From NCBI GenBank assembly GCA_964444375.1, contig CAYUGX010000114.1:1-13745 (forward strand): a stretch of DNA of 13,745 bases. The letters are read 5' to 3'. Below, piece by piece: positions 6,856 through 13,745 of the stretch. Under the pieces are notes generated by a model. That model searched no databases, was not told the DNA's origin, and worked only from the letters and a program-made list of their open reading frames with translations. How positions within the stretch are numbered: the first letter of the stretch is position 1; every line of letters starts with the position of its first letter. A program made the position numbers and the translations under genes. Origin of the DNA: JABHCC01 sp964444375. GTDB lineage: Bacteria; Bacteroidota; Bacteroidia; Bacteroidales; UBA12481.

Positions 6856-7600
6856 CTTTTTCAATTTTTTTCATAAGCTCGGAAGCGAAAACGAAATTAC
6901 GGAGGATTTTGTTATCGGCATTCAGAATTTCGTTTTTGCTTCCGGTCCAGCTGATTTCTCCCTCGGCAATGAACACAACATTTTCCCCAATCTCCATCAC
7001 TGAGTTCATATCGTGTGTATTGATAACGGTAGTGATATTGAATTCATGTGTGATTTCCCTGATCAGGTTGTCGATGACAATGGCTGTTTGCGGGTCAAGA
7101 CCTGAATTGGGCTCATCGCAGAAAAGGTATTTGGGATTGAGCGCAATCCCACGGGCAATGGCTACTCGTTTGCGCATTCCCCCGCTTATTTCAGCTGGAT
7201 AGAGGTGATTAACTTTATCGAGGTTCACTCGATCTAAACAAAAATTTACTCGATCTAACTTCTCGATTCTAGTCTGGGCAGTAAACATGTCGAGTGGGAA
7301 CATGACGTTTTGCTCGACAGTCATTGAATCAAAGAGTGCGCCACCCTGAAATACCATTCCCATCTCCTGTCGCAGGCGTTTTCGCTCGTTGCTATTCATT
7401 CCTGCGAAATTACGATCATCGTAGTGGATGTCTCCACTTGAAATCTCGTGCAAACCAACAATGCACTTGAGCAATACTGTTTTCCCCGAGCCACTTTGGC
7501 CAATGATCAGGTTGGTTTTTCCCTCATCAAAAACAGCTGAGATGTCTTTGAGCACCTGAGTTTCGCCGAAATATTTACAAACGTTTTCGAGTTGAATCAT
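6845..7600 (-). CDS. mlaF: MlaF-like ABC transporter ATP-binding protein
   Basis: The 251-residue ATPase subunit of an Mla-type phospholipid transporter, on the cytoplasmic face of the inner membrane. Visible motifs are Walker A GQSGSGKT (34-41), Q-loop VFQGGALF (83-90), ABC signature SGGMRKR (139-145), Walker B YLFCDEP (158-164) with D162 and E163, D-loop SGLD (166-169), and switch H196. The SGGMRKRVAIARGIA and EPNSGLDP forms are those of MlaF/TTG2A-like ATPases paired with MlaE permeases. The start ATG at 7600 overlaps the mlaE stop by 4 bases (ATGA), so translation is coupled. No MCE-domain (MlaD) gene is adjacent; the periplasmic partner must be elsewhere. Confidence 0.93.
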   Translation of the reverse strand: MIQLENVCKYFGETQVLKDISAVFDEGKTNLIIGQSGSGKTVLLKCIVGLHEISSGDIHYDDRNFAGMNSNERKRLRQEMGMVFQGGALFDSMTVEQNVMFPLDMFTAQTRIEKLDRVNFCLDRVNLDKVNHLYPAEISGGMRKRVAIARGIALNPKYLFCDEPNSGLDPQTAIVIDNLIREITHEFNITTVINTHDMNSVMEIGENVVFIAEGEISWTGSKNEILNADNKILRNFVFASELMKKIEKDVQ

Positions 7601-8337
7601 GTTAGCATGATTTCGGTGATGGCGTAATTACTGATGAGAATAAATATCATGCTATACACCACAGCTTGTGTACTCGACTTTCCAACCTCGAGGGCGCCTC
7701 CTTTGGTATAGTACCCAAAGTAACCCGATACGGAGGTAATAATAAATGCAAAGACCACTGATTTGAGCAGGGTGTAGAAGATATAGTATGGATTAAATTC
7801 TAATCTGAGTCCGTAAAAAAAGTCGTGCGAGGTGAGCAGTCCGCCCATCTGTGAAACTACCCATCCTCCGATTAGTCCGACAAAGATTGATAAGATCACC
7901 AGTAAAGGATTTACCAGCATGGCGGCAATAACTTTGGGCTGGATGAGATAGGATGCTGAATTGATGCCCATGGCATCGAGTGCGTCAATTTGTTCGGTTA
8001 CGCGCATAGTGCCAATCTCTGAGGCGATTAATGAGCCAATTTTACCTGCTAAAATCAGACTCAATACAGTTGATGAAAACTCCAATACCAACACGTCTCG
8101 AGTAGTAAATGAGACATAGTGAGCCGGAATAAGTGGATTACCCATGTTGATAGTCATGTGGATGATCACTACCATGCCAATAAAGAAAGAAATGATCGAA
8201 GCAATGCCCAAGGATTGGATACCCAAATAGTCTATCTCACGAATAGTTTGTTTGAAATACAAAGCATGTTTTTCGGGTTTTCCGAAAACCCGCTTCACCA
8301 GTAAAAAATACTGACCGATGTGAGCGAAGAAATTCAT
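7597..8337 (-). CDS. mlaE: MlaE-family permease
   Basis: Integral inner-membrane permease of 246 residues, the partner of the MlaF ATPase next to it, acting in lipid traffic between inner and outer membranes. An amphipathic N-terminal segment (FFAHIGQYFLLVKRVF) is followed by about five hydrophobic segments (roughly 42-62, 84-103, 137-160, 182-206 and 225-245). The MlaE hallmark is at 97-126: LAGKIGSLIASEIGTM then RVTEQIDALDAMGI. The ATG at 8337 is chosen over an in-frame GTG at 8355 because homologues start at the FFAHIG segment. A possible -7 element (TAATTTAG, 8362-8355, minus strand) would also place the transcription start after the GTG. It is first of four overlapping genes, divergent from the SprT-like gene across 62 bases. 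Confidence 0.93.
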   Translation of the reverse strand: MNFFAHIGQYFLLVKRVFGKPEKHALYFKQTIREIDYLGIQSLGIASIISFFIGMVVIIHMTINMGNPLIPAHYVSFTTRDVLVLEFSSTVLSLILAGKIGSLIASEIGTMRVTEQIDALDAMGINSASYLIQPKVIAAMLVNPLLVILSIFVGLIGGWVVSQMGGLLTSHDFFYGLRLEFNPYYIFYTLLKSVVFAFIITSVSGYFGYYTKGGALEVGKSSTQAVVYSMIFILISNYAITEIMLT

Positions 8338-8399
8338 GCCGGGAGAATTTGACACTAAATTAAGAATTTTTTATGTAATATTGCCGGGTATTACACCAA

Positions 8400-9134
8400 T
8401 TGGATTGTTGTAACACCTTGAAAAACAGCTCAAATACTCAATTTTCCGATGAATCCGAGGATTTCTTTCTTAGCTGCTGTCCACCTGGAAGTGAAGCATT
8501 GATCAGGCAATGGACAGTAGATAAGCCAGTTGTCATCCGGGTATATCGGGCGCGGGTTTCAAAATTGGGTGACTTTCGCCCTCCCAGAAATGGCAATGGT
8601 TCAATGATAACTGTCAATGGAGATTTACACCCTGTTGAGTTTATGGTAACATTGGCCCATGAGTTGGCTCATTTCGATGTGTACCGTCACTATGGTCGGA
8701 GTCGATCGATCAAGCCCCATGGTGCAGAATGGAAGCAAGTTTTCAGGCAGTATATTGCAGGGATGATTGAAGATTCTTTGGGGAATGAGGGAAGCAGGGA
8801 ATTCAGGGAAAGCGGGGAAGCGGGGATCGCTAAAGTTGTGACTGGGGATTATTTGGGTGATGCAGTTAGGAGGGCTTTGGAGCGGTGTTATTTTGGTCGT
8901 GAGCGGATTGCTTCGACGCCATGTGGTGAATTGAAGAGAGCCTTAAGTGATGGAAGGTCGGGTGACCTTATTCGAGTCGAAGATTTACTTGAGGGTCAAG
9001 TTTTTGAAATTCGCAATGGTAGACGTTTTGTTAAAGGGCCTAAATTACGAACACGATATCGGTGTAAGGAGTTTGGAACCAAACGGATATATACGGTACA
9101 TGGCTTAGCTGAAGTGACTGAAATTCTACAATGA
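8400..9134 (+). CDS. SprT-like zinc metalloprotease-fold protein
   Basis: A protein of 244 residues in the SprT-like family. The zinc motif is HELAH (H87, E88, H91), and PHGAEWK (106-112) supplies the further conserved histidine. RARVSKLGDFR (50-60) precedes the catalytic core, and the C-terminal RFVKGPKLRTRYRCKEF and YTVHGLAEV are typical of the Bacteroidota subgroup. No cellular role is established for that subgroup; the SprT domain is related to the Spartan DNA-protein crosslink protease. No ATG or GTG precedes the conserved core, and an in-frame TAA lies at 8376-8378, so translation probably starts at TTG 8400 or TTG 8418. Residues ~124-150 are a diverged, charged insert encoded by G-run repeats. 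A weak upstream promoter candidate is TTTG 8348-8351 with TAATATTG 8376-8383. It is followed by manC; the two are often neighbours in Bacteroidota as I recall. Confidence 0.85.
   Translation: MDCCNTLKNSSNTQFSDESEDFFLSCCPPGSEALIRQWTVDKPVVIRVYRARVSKLGDFRPPRNGNGSMITVNGDLHPVEFMVTLAHELAHFDVYRHYGRSRSIKPHGAEWKQVFRQYIAGMIEDSLGNEGSREFRESGEAGIAKVVTGDYLGDAVRRALERCYFGRERIASTPCGELKRALSDGRSGDLIRVEDLLEGQVFEIRNGRRFVKGPKLRTRYRCKEFGTKRIYTVHGLAEVTEILQ
8780..8826 (+). repeat. Six G-tracts with about 8-base period inside the SprT-like gene
   Basis: Runs of three or four G start at 8780, 8789, 8797, 8806, 8814 and 8822, separated by 4-6 bases (mostly AAGC- or AATxA-like). This satisfies the usual G-quadruplex pattern of four or more G3 tracts with loops of 1-7 bases, on the coding strand. 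It encodes a Gly/Glu/Ser/Arg-rich stretch that family members do not share. The repeat is seen directly; quadruplex formation is inferred. Confidence 0.7.
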
Positions 9135-9137
9135 ACA

Positions 9138-9167
9138 TTGAAAAAAGGCGGGGATTCCGTATCTTTC
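9138..9167 (+). promoter_or_regulatory. Candidate Bacteroidota-type promoter for manC
   Basis: TTG at 9138-9140 is followed after exactly 19 bases by TATCTTTC at 9160-9167, one mismatch from TAnnTTTG. Predicted transcription starts about 8-10 bases before the ATG at 9183. The promoter begins 4 bases after the SprT-like stop, so manC may be transcribed separately from its neighbour. It also argues that the TTG at 9138 is a promoter element and not a start codon. Confidence 0.5.
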
Positions 9168-9182
9168 ATAAAATCTAGAACT

Positions 9183-10274
9183 ATGGATAATAACACATAT
9201 TGTGTGATCATGGCCGGTGGTGTTGGTAGCCGATTTTGGCCCATGAGCCGGTCCCACATGCCAAAACAATTCCTGGATATATTGGGAACCGGGAAAACCC
9301 TAATTCAACAAACCGTCGAACGATTTAAAGATCTCTGTCCAATTGAAAATATTTATGTTGTCTCTCACTCAGCATATGCTGACCTCATTCTCAATCAGGT
9401 TCCGGCTCTGAAGCCGGAGCAAGTGCTTCTTGAACCTTTGCGCAAGAATACAGCTCCTTGTTTAGCCTATGCCAACCATGTGATTCAAAAGCGAAATCCT
9501 GAGGCAAACATTGTTGTTGCTCCATCTGATCACCTGATCATGGATGAAAAAGAGTTCACGCGGGTCATTAATACGGCTATTGATTTTGTTAAAGAAAAGG
9601 ATGTATTGCTCACTCTGGGCATTCAGCCTAGTCGGCCTGAAACGGGATACGGCTATATCCAGGTGAATGGTACTAAAGATATTGAAGGTATAGCTTGCCT
9701 CCGTCAGGTGAAAACCTTTACTGAAAAACCCGATCATGAGCTGGCCCGAATCTTTCTTGAAAGTGGCGATTTCTTTTGGAATTCTGGTATGTTTATTTGG
9801 TCAATGGCTGCGATACAGAATGCGTTTACGAAGTATTTGCCCGATATGCAGACTTTATTCGCTGATGGAGTCGATGTTTATGGCACCACCGAGGAGAATG
9901 GTTTTATCGAGCAAATTTATGGTGCCTGTGACAAAATCTCGATTGACTACGGTATCATGGAGAAAGCCGACAATGTCTATGTAATGTGTGCAAATTTTGG
10001 TTGGTCTGATCTGGGTACCTGGGGCAGTTTATATGAGCATAGTGACCGTGATCCCTACGGTAACTCTCAGAATGGTTCGCAATATATTCCCTTTGATACC
10101 AAGAATTGCATGATTCAGTTACCTGATGGGAAATTAGGCGCCATCCAGGGGCTAGACGACTACATTGTTGTTGATACTGAAGATGTTCTGCTTATCTGCA
10201 AAAAATCAGATGAGCAGAAAATACGCCAGATGGTTGACGAAGTCAAAATGCAAGGGGGAGAGCGTTACATTTAG
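9183..10274 (+). CDS. manC: Mannose-1-phosphate guanylyltransferase
   Basis: Cytoplasmic enzyme making GDP-mannose from mannose-1-phosphate and GTP, for glycan and glycoprotein synthesis. The 363-residue protein has the nucleotidyltransferase signature AGGVGSRFWPMSRSHMPKQF (11-30), with R17 and K28 as expected active-site residues. It also has APSDHLI (113-119) for metal and nucleotide binding, FTEKP (179-183), and FFWNSGMFIW (197-206) of the mannose-1-phosphate pocket. FGWSDLGTWGSLYEH (272-286) is also typical. It is the single-domain form; the C-terminal isomerase half of bifunctional ManC/AlgA enzymes is absent. The ATG at 9183 immediately precedes the conserved domain. Its stop overlaps the stop of convergent gldN by 4 bases. 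Confidence 0.95.
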   Translation: MDNNTYCVIMAGGVGSRFWPMSRSHMPKQFLDILGTGKTLIQQTVERFKDLCPIENIYVVSHSAYADLILNQVPALKPEQVLLEPLRKNTAPCLAYANHVIQKRNPEANIVVAPSDHLIMDEKEFTRVINTAIDFVKEKDVLLTLGIQPSRPETGYGYIQVNGTKDIEGIACLRQVKTFTEKPDHELARIFLESGDFFWNSGMFIWSMAAIQNAFTKYLPDMQTLFADGVDVYGTTEENGFIEQIYGACDKISIDYGIMEKADNVYVMCANFGWSDLGTWGSLYEHSDRDPYGNSQNGSQYIPFDTKNCMIQLPDGKLGAIQGLDDYIVVDTEDVLLICKKSDEQKIRQMVDEVKMQGGERYI

Positions 10275-11164
10275 AACTCCCAGATGTCGTGTTCAAAGTG
10301 GAAGATGAATTCTTCTATGCTTTCTGCTTCGAGCAGGGCTTCAACTCCCATTGTATATTCCTGGATCATTCGGTTGTTGTACACATTGGATTCCTGCACG
10401 ATAAATCCGTCGAAATAGCGTTTGTAGAAAATCTCATCGAATGAGCGGCGTTCAGCATCATTGTATGGGTTGAATACTTCACTTTGGGCCAGCAAGTTGC
10501 GGGCATCGGGATATTTTACCCAGAAAAGCTTTTTTCTTTGCAAGTCTTCACGGTCGACATCCTGGGGCTTATAATAAACCCGGATTGGGCACAATCCGAT
10601 GATACGGACTTCCATTACCGACCTTTTTTTGTCGAAAAACCACATTTCTTTAACCAGCATTTGAAGTACTTCATCGGTTCGAATCTCGCCTGCGACCAAT
10701 GAATCAGTTACCTGACCCGTTACCGGATTGGTTACTTGGATCACCTGATCTTCGGCTTCAAATTCGGTTAGCACATCATCGTAGGTGATTTTCTCTTTGA
10801 ACTCATTGATATTATCGATACCAGCTCTGTAGGCGGTGACCTCATCAGTTTCAATGGCGCTCATTAATACACTGATCAAACTTTTTCTTTCCCCAATTGG
10901 AACCGTAGGGAAGTAGAGTGGTTGGTTCATTTTTTCCCTGAGATCAATCATTCGCCAAACCACTTTCGACCACATGATATCGGCTTCTCTTACTTTTTGG
11001 TAAGGCACCGGTTTCTTGTTTTTGATGTGCTGTTTGGTATAGATTTGATCTAATCCTGACCAGGTTGCTGGATCTGTGGTATTTTCTTCATTGGTGTTTT
11101 GGGCCCAGCCCAGGCTGGTGCTCAAAAGAAGGATTCCGATAATAGGGACAACTGCTTTTCTCAT
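10271..11164 (-). CDS. gldN: Gliding motility / type IX secretion protein GldN (PorN)
   Basis: Periplasmic component of the type IX secretion system that works with the GldK lipoprotein ring under the outer membrane. It has 297 residues. MRKAVVPIIGILLLSTSLGWA is a signal peptide, with predicted cleavage before Q22. The mature protein has GldN-family features: ADIMWSKVVWRMIDLREKMN (61-80, split as ADIMWSKVVW and RMIDLREKMN), then PLYFP and a conserved central stretch VLQMLVKEMWFFDKKRSVMEVRIIGLCPI (starting VLQMLVKEMWFFDKKRS). The start ATG lies 10 bases after the gldM stop, in the conserved gldL-gldM-gldN order. The ending overlaps manC by 4 bases. Assignment rests on both sequence and order. 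Confidence 0.95.
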   Translation of the reverse strand: MRKAVVPIIGILLLSTSLGWAQNTNEENTTDPATWSGLDQIYTKQHIKNKKPVPYQKVREADIMWSKVVWRMIDLREKMNQPLYFPTVPIGERKSLISVLMSAIETDEVTAYRAGIDNINEFKEKITYDDVLTEFEAEDQVIQVTNPVTGQVTDSLVAGEIRTDEVLQMLVKEMWFFDKKRSVMEVRIIGLCPIRVYYKPQDVDREDLQRKKLFWVKYPDARNLLAQSEVFNPYNDAERRSFDEIFYKRYFDGFIVQESNVYNNRMIQEYTMGVEALLEAESIEEFIFHFEHDIWEF

Positions 11165-11174
11165 CTTTCGTATC

Positions 11175-12746
11175 CTATTGAATGGTAAACACTATACTTG
11201 GTAAGGTACGTTCCCTGTTATCGGGACCTACCGCAATAATATCATCGACGAAGAAGCGTTCGCCTCTTTCCAAAGTAGCCAATAAGCGTTTTTGCTTTTG
11301 GGTGAAAAGTGCCGAGTTTGATTCTTCATCATCTGTAAATGATTTTTTCACAATGGAGATCTTGAATGATTGTACTACATATTTGACATCAAACAAGAAA
11401 TCTTCTAAGACCGCTTCAACACCCATTTGGGCATTGAGTTCAGGTTTTGATATCCCACCTCCTGGTTTACCACCTATTTTGGCGATTGGGGGTGGTACAG
11501 GTTTTAATCTGCCGATCCAGTCCTGCATCTGACGTCTTTCGCCGTTGAACTCAGCCGACACTTTTATAATAGCTTCCCCATAGTCTTGTCTGGGTCGAAC
11601 CTCATAATTGTATCCTCCGGTTGGTTCAATGCTGGCATTGACGGCTTCTACCCTAACTGATCCCGGAGTTGAGCCGGGGACATTTATTTCAACCGGGTTT
11701 GGTATTCCCATGTAGAAAACATTCATTCTTGTAGGAGAAACGATCAGAATTGGAGGAATAACATCGAATTCATCCTCAAAATCGTAACGCAATGTACGGC
11801 CATCGGGAGCGGTGTAGTTAATGTATCCTCCCCATTTGACATGCCCGGTTTGATTGGGTATTGTTCTCCATAATCCCATCCCATTTTCCACATTGATCTG
11901 TCTGTTATTGACATAAATCTGAGGATCCTGGGTGCTGTCAATAGCTGCCAGAAAGATTTCGGCTTCGTACGGATTTCCCTGAACCACCATGGTGGAGGTT
12001 TTCGGTATAATTGCCGGCATCAGCGCGTTAAACTTAAATGATTCCTCGTCTATACCCGAGTAGAGATAATTCAATACATCTGATTCGGCATTTCTGATGT
12101 CTGATTGCATTTTCGACATCAAGGTGACCACACCAATCAGTGGCAGGTATTCAAAGTTATCTTGTTCCCAGGTTCGACTGGTTTCATCAGCACCACCTTT
12201 GGGATCCACAATTTCCAAACCTGTTTGGATGGAATGGACCAGGATCGAATCATTCGGATCGACCATGGTCAGCAGGAAATCACGGTAATTATTAATTGAG
12301 TTTCTGAGGTCAGTAGCCCGAGAAATCCGTCTATTATCAAAATCAATCGGTTTCTCAGTGAGCATGATCTGTGCAGGTATGTTCACATCTTCCATACTCT
12401 TAATACTATCTAGGCGGGCCTCTTCTTCACCATCTGCTTCGCGAACAATTTTCCATTTGTATTCTGTGATCTTATCCACCAAATTCTGGGAAGAGGAACG
12501 CACCAAATCTGCCTGATCCTTGAAAGGACCCACTTTTTGTGGATTGATGGTATAGGCCTGATCAAACTCGGCGTACCTGAGGTTATTTTGGGCGGTAAAG
12601 TTCTCAATAGTCTGATTCAAACTCTTCTCCACCTTTGCGATCACGTCCAGGGTTTCTTTTGATACATTTAGTGCCAGCAATGCTGTCAACACCAAATACA
12701 TCATGTTGATCATTTTTTGCCTGGGTGTCAGCCTGGGTTGTGCCAT
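11175..12746 (-). CDS. gldM: Gliding motility / type IX secretion motor protein GldM (PorM)
   Basis: Inner-membrane protein whose long periplasmic part carries energy from the GldL-GldM motor to the outer-membrane complex. It has 523 residues. A short cytoplasmic start (AQPRLTPRQKM) leads into a single membrane helix (~13-30, INMMYLVLTALLALNV). A helical first periplasmic domain follows, then three beta-rich domains. The conserved linker RLKPVPPPIAKIGGKPGGG is present before the last domain. R9 lies at the position of the arginine reported to matter for motor function in Flavobacterium GldM (from memory). Length matches family norms (~510-520). The ATG at 12746 is 23 bases after the gldL stop. 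Confidence 0.96.
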   Translation of the reverse strand: MAQPRLTPRQKMINMMYLVLTALLALNVSKETLDVIAKVEKSLNQTIENFTAQNNLRYAEFDQAYTINPQKVGPFKDQADLVRSSSQNLVDKITEYKWKIVREADGEEEARLDSIKSMEDVNIPAQIMLTEKPIDFDNRRISRATDLRNSINNYRDFLLTMVDPNDSILVHSIQTGLEIVDPKGGADETSRTWEQDNFEYLPLIGVVTLMSKMQSDIRNAESDVLNYLYSGIDEESFKFNALMPAIIPKTSTMVVQGNPYEAEIFLAAIDSTQDPQIYVNNRQINVENGMGLWRTIPNQTGHVKWGGYINYTAPDGRTLRYDFEDEFDVIPPILIVSPTRMNVFYMGIPNPVEINVPGSTPGSVRVEAVNASIEPTGGYNYEVRPRQDYGEAIIKVSAEFNGERRQMQDWIGRLKPVPPPIAKIGGKPGGGISKPELNAQMGVEAVLEDFLFDVKYVVQSFKISIVKKSFTDDEESNSALFTQKQKRLLATLERGERFFVDDIIAVGPDNRERTLPSIVFTIQ

Positions 12747-12769
12747 AATTCTATTTCCGGTTCAGCGGA

Positions 12770-13714
12770 TTAAACATCGTCTCTCATGTTCATGGCAGTC
12801 AGCATATTGCCATAAACTTTATTCAACGCTATCAGTTTCTTACCCAAGCGTTCTACTTCTTCTCTGTACAGTTTGGTATTGTCAACTGATGAAGCCAGGT
12901 TTTCCATCATGGAATCAAGACCGGCATACACTTCTTTTGAAGTTTGCAGGTGGGCATCAGAACCTTTCAGTTGAAGTTCATAAACCGTATTAAGGGCTGC
13001 TAGATTCTTATTCAATGACTCAAGCTGGTTGTTGTAACTGCTGCTGCCTTCATTGAGTTTGGCATAGTCCTGATTAATGGCATCCAGTAATTTCGTATAG
13101 GATTCAGTCAATTGATCTGACGAACGGTTCACGTGTTCAACCAACCGGGCACCTGTTTGGGCAACCATGTCAGCGGTTTTAGCATATGATTCGCTCAAAC
13201 CTTCTGCAGTATTACTCAAAGCCTCAGTCGATTTGGCATAAGACTGGGAGAAAGAACCCAACTGATCAGATGCATTTTTAACATTCCCTACATATTCCTC
13301 TGTGACCAAATGTGCATTGGAAATATCTTGCATTTTGGTTGTTGTGTCAGATAGATTGCGCATGCCATCTCCCAGCTTTCTAAGTAAATCTGGGGTAATA
13401 TCAGCTTGAGCAAACAATTCATCCATCTGCTGAACCGTTGAGCCTCTGCTCACTTTTTTATCTGATTTTTTCTGATTTTCCATGAGCTCAGGGTATACTC
13501 GATCCCATTCCCAATCTTCAGGCAGGGGTTCGAATGCTGAAAAGAAGAAAATCAACGCTTCGGTTCCCAGACCGGCAATTAGAAAATAACTGGCGTAGGA
13601 GTAGTGTTCTAATTTCATCAATGCACCGATCATCACCACACTGGCTCCCCAGCCGTACATGCGAGACATGAAAAGTTTCCAGCCCCTTTTTCTAACAAAA
13701 CTAAATAATGCCAT
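12770..13714 (-). CDS. gldL: Gliding motility / type IX secretion motor protein GldL (PorL), long form
   Basis: Inner-membrane motor subunit that couples proton flow to GldM rotation. It has 314 residues. Two membrane helices are visible (~17-35, YGWGASVVMIGALMK; ~42-60, SYFLIAGLGTEALIFFFSA), followed by the family signature FEPLPEDWEWDRVYPEL. E52 in the second helix matches the conserved proton-path glutamate described for GldL. The rest (~90-300) is a long cytoplasmic helical region with recurrent SYAK-like motifs (Y159, Y177, Y206, Y217), then LNKNLAALNTVYELQL and IALNKVYGNMLTAMNM. That tail makes it comparable to Porphyromonas PorL and about 100 residues longer than flavobacterial GldL. 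Only 31 bases lie upstream in the window; gldK is expected beyond the edge and may be cotranscribed. Confidence 0.95.
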   Translation of the reverse strand: MALFSFVRKRGWKLFMSRMYGWGASVVMIGALMKLEHYSYASYFLIAGLGTEALIFFFSAFEPLPEDWEWDRVYPELMENQKKSDKKVSRGSTVQQMDELFAQADITPDLLRKLGDGMRNLSDTTTKMQDISNAHLVTEEYVGNVKNASDQLGSFSQSYAKSTEALSNTAEGLSESYAKTADMVAQTGARLVEHVNRSSDQLTESYTKLLDAINQDYAKLNEGSSSYNNQLESLNKNLAALNTVYELQLKGSDAHLQTSKEVYAGLDSMMENLASSVDNTKLYREEVERLGKKLIALNKVYGNMLTAMNMRDDV

Positions 13715-13745
13715 TATATAAAGTATTAAGACTGCAAGATTGTCC

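Noticed and set aside
7225..7261. Two near-identical copies of ACTCGATCTAA 21 bases apart in mlaF, giving LDRVN twice
   Set aside because: MlaF homologues normally have a similar RVNFCL-RVNL helix here, so the repeat follows from ordinary protein sequence.
8338..8355. GTG at 8355 as the mlaE start
   Set aside because: The six extra residues are unlike the family start, and the candidate -7 box would put transcription after this codon.
9138..9182. TTG-started N-terminal extension of manC
   Set aside because: The extra 15 residues are not family-like, and this TTG fits a -33 promoter element 19 bases before a good -7 box.
10256..10281. GGGAG / CTCCC inverted repeat at the manC-gldN junction as a terminator
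   Set aside because: Five-bp stem with a 16-base loop and no U-run on either strand; not convincing.
13715..13745. Possible C-terminal end of gldK upstream of gldL
   Set aside because: Only 31 bases remain; one frame has a TAA but there is too little sequence to recognise any protein.

Overview
The window looks like chromosomal DNA from a member of the phylum Bacteroidota. The main evidence is a gldL-gldM-gldN block encoding the type IX secretion / gliding motor core, which is restricted to that phylum. Supporting evidence is a DUF4296 lipoprotein, a two-component-type propeller protein, and promoter candidates of the Bacteroidota form (TTG or TTTG about 19-21 bases before TAnnTTTG) with no clear Shine-Dalgarno sequences. 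GldL is the long form (314 residues), closer in size to the Porphyromonas PorL type than to short flavobacterial GldL. There are no mobile elements, tRNA or rRNA genes, or CRISPR arrays; this is mostly a conserved housekeeping region.

Layout from left to right: (1) 1-614, minus strand, the N-terminal part of a secreted or membrane-anchored beta-propeller sensor protein, cut by the window edge. (2) 689-2830, plus strand, ribonuclease R. (3) 4710-2811, minus strand, a two-gene unit: a radical SAM protein followed one base later by a MurG-like glycosyltransferase. (4) 4851-5276, plus strand, a hemerythrin-fold protein that has lost nearly all iron ligands. (5) 8337-5280, minus strand, an overlapping four-gene operon: MlaE permease, MlaF ATPase, DUF4296 lipoprotein and an ATZ/TRZ-type amidohydrolase carrying a tandem-repeat insert. 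(6) 8400-10274, plus strand, a SprT-like metalloprotease-fold protein and mannose-1-phosphate guanylyltransferase. (7) 13714-10271, minus strand, gldL, gldM and gldN; gldK would be expected just beyond the right edge.

How the genes work together: MlaE and MlaF form the inner-membrane core of a lipid transporter serving the outer membrane, with the MCE-domain partner encoded elsewhere. GldL and GldM form the proton-driven inner-membrane motor, and GldN is the periplasmic partner of the GldK ring in type IX secretion. The guanylyltransferase supplies GDP-mannose for surface glycans. RNase R is a general RNA decay exonuclease.

The genes are packed very tightly. All three convergent gene pairs overlap or lie 3 bases apart, and the four-gene operon overlaps at every junction. 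The points most worth a second look are the ligand-stripped hemerythrin-like protein, the in-frame minisatellite inside the amidohydrolase, a run of six G-tracts inside the SprT-like gene, and a 12-bp-stem hairpin at the RNase R / glycosyltransferase junction. I did not find a clear new multi-gene system.
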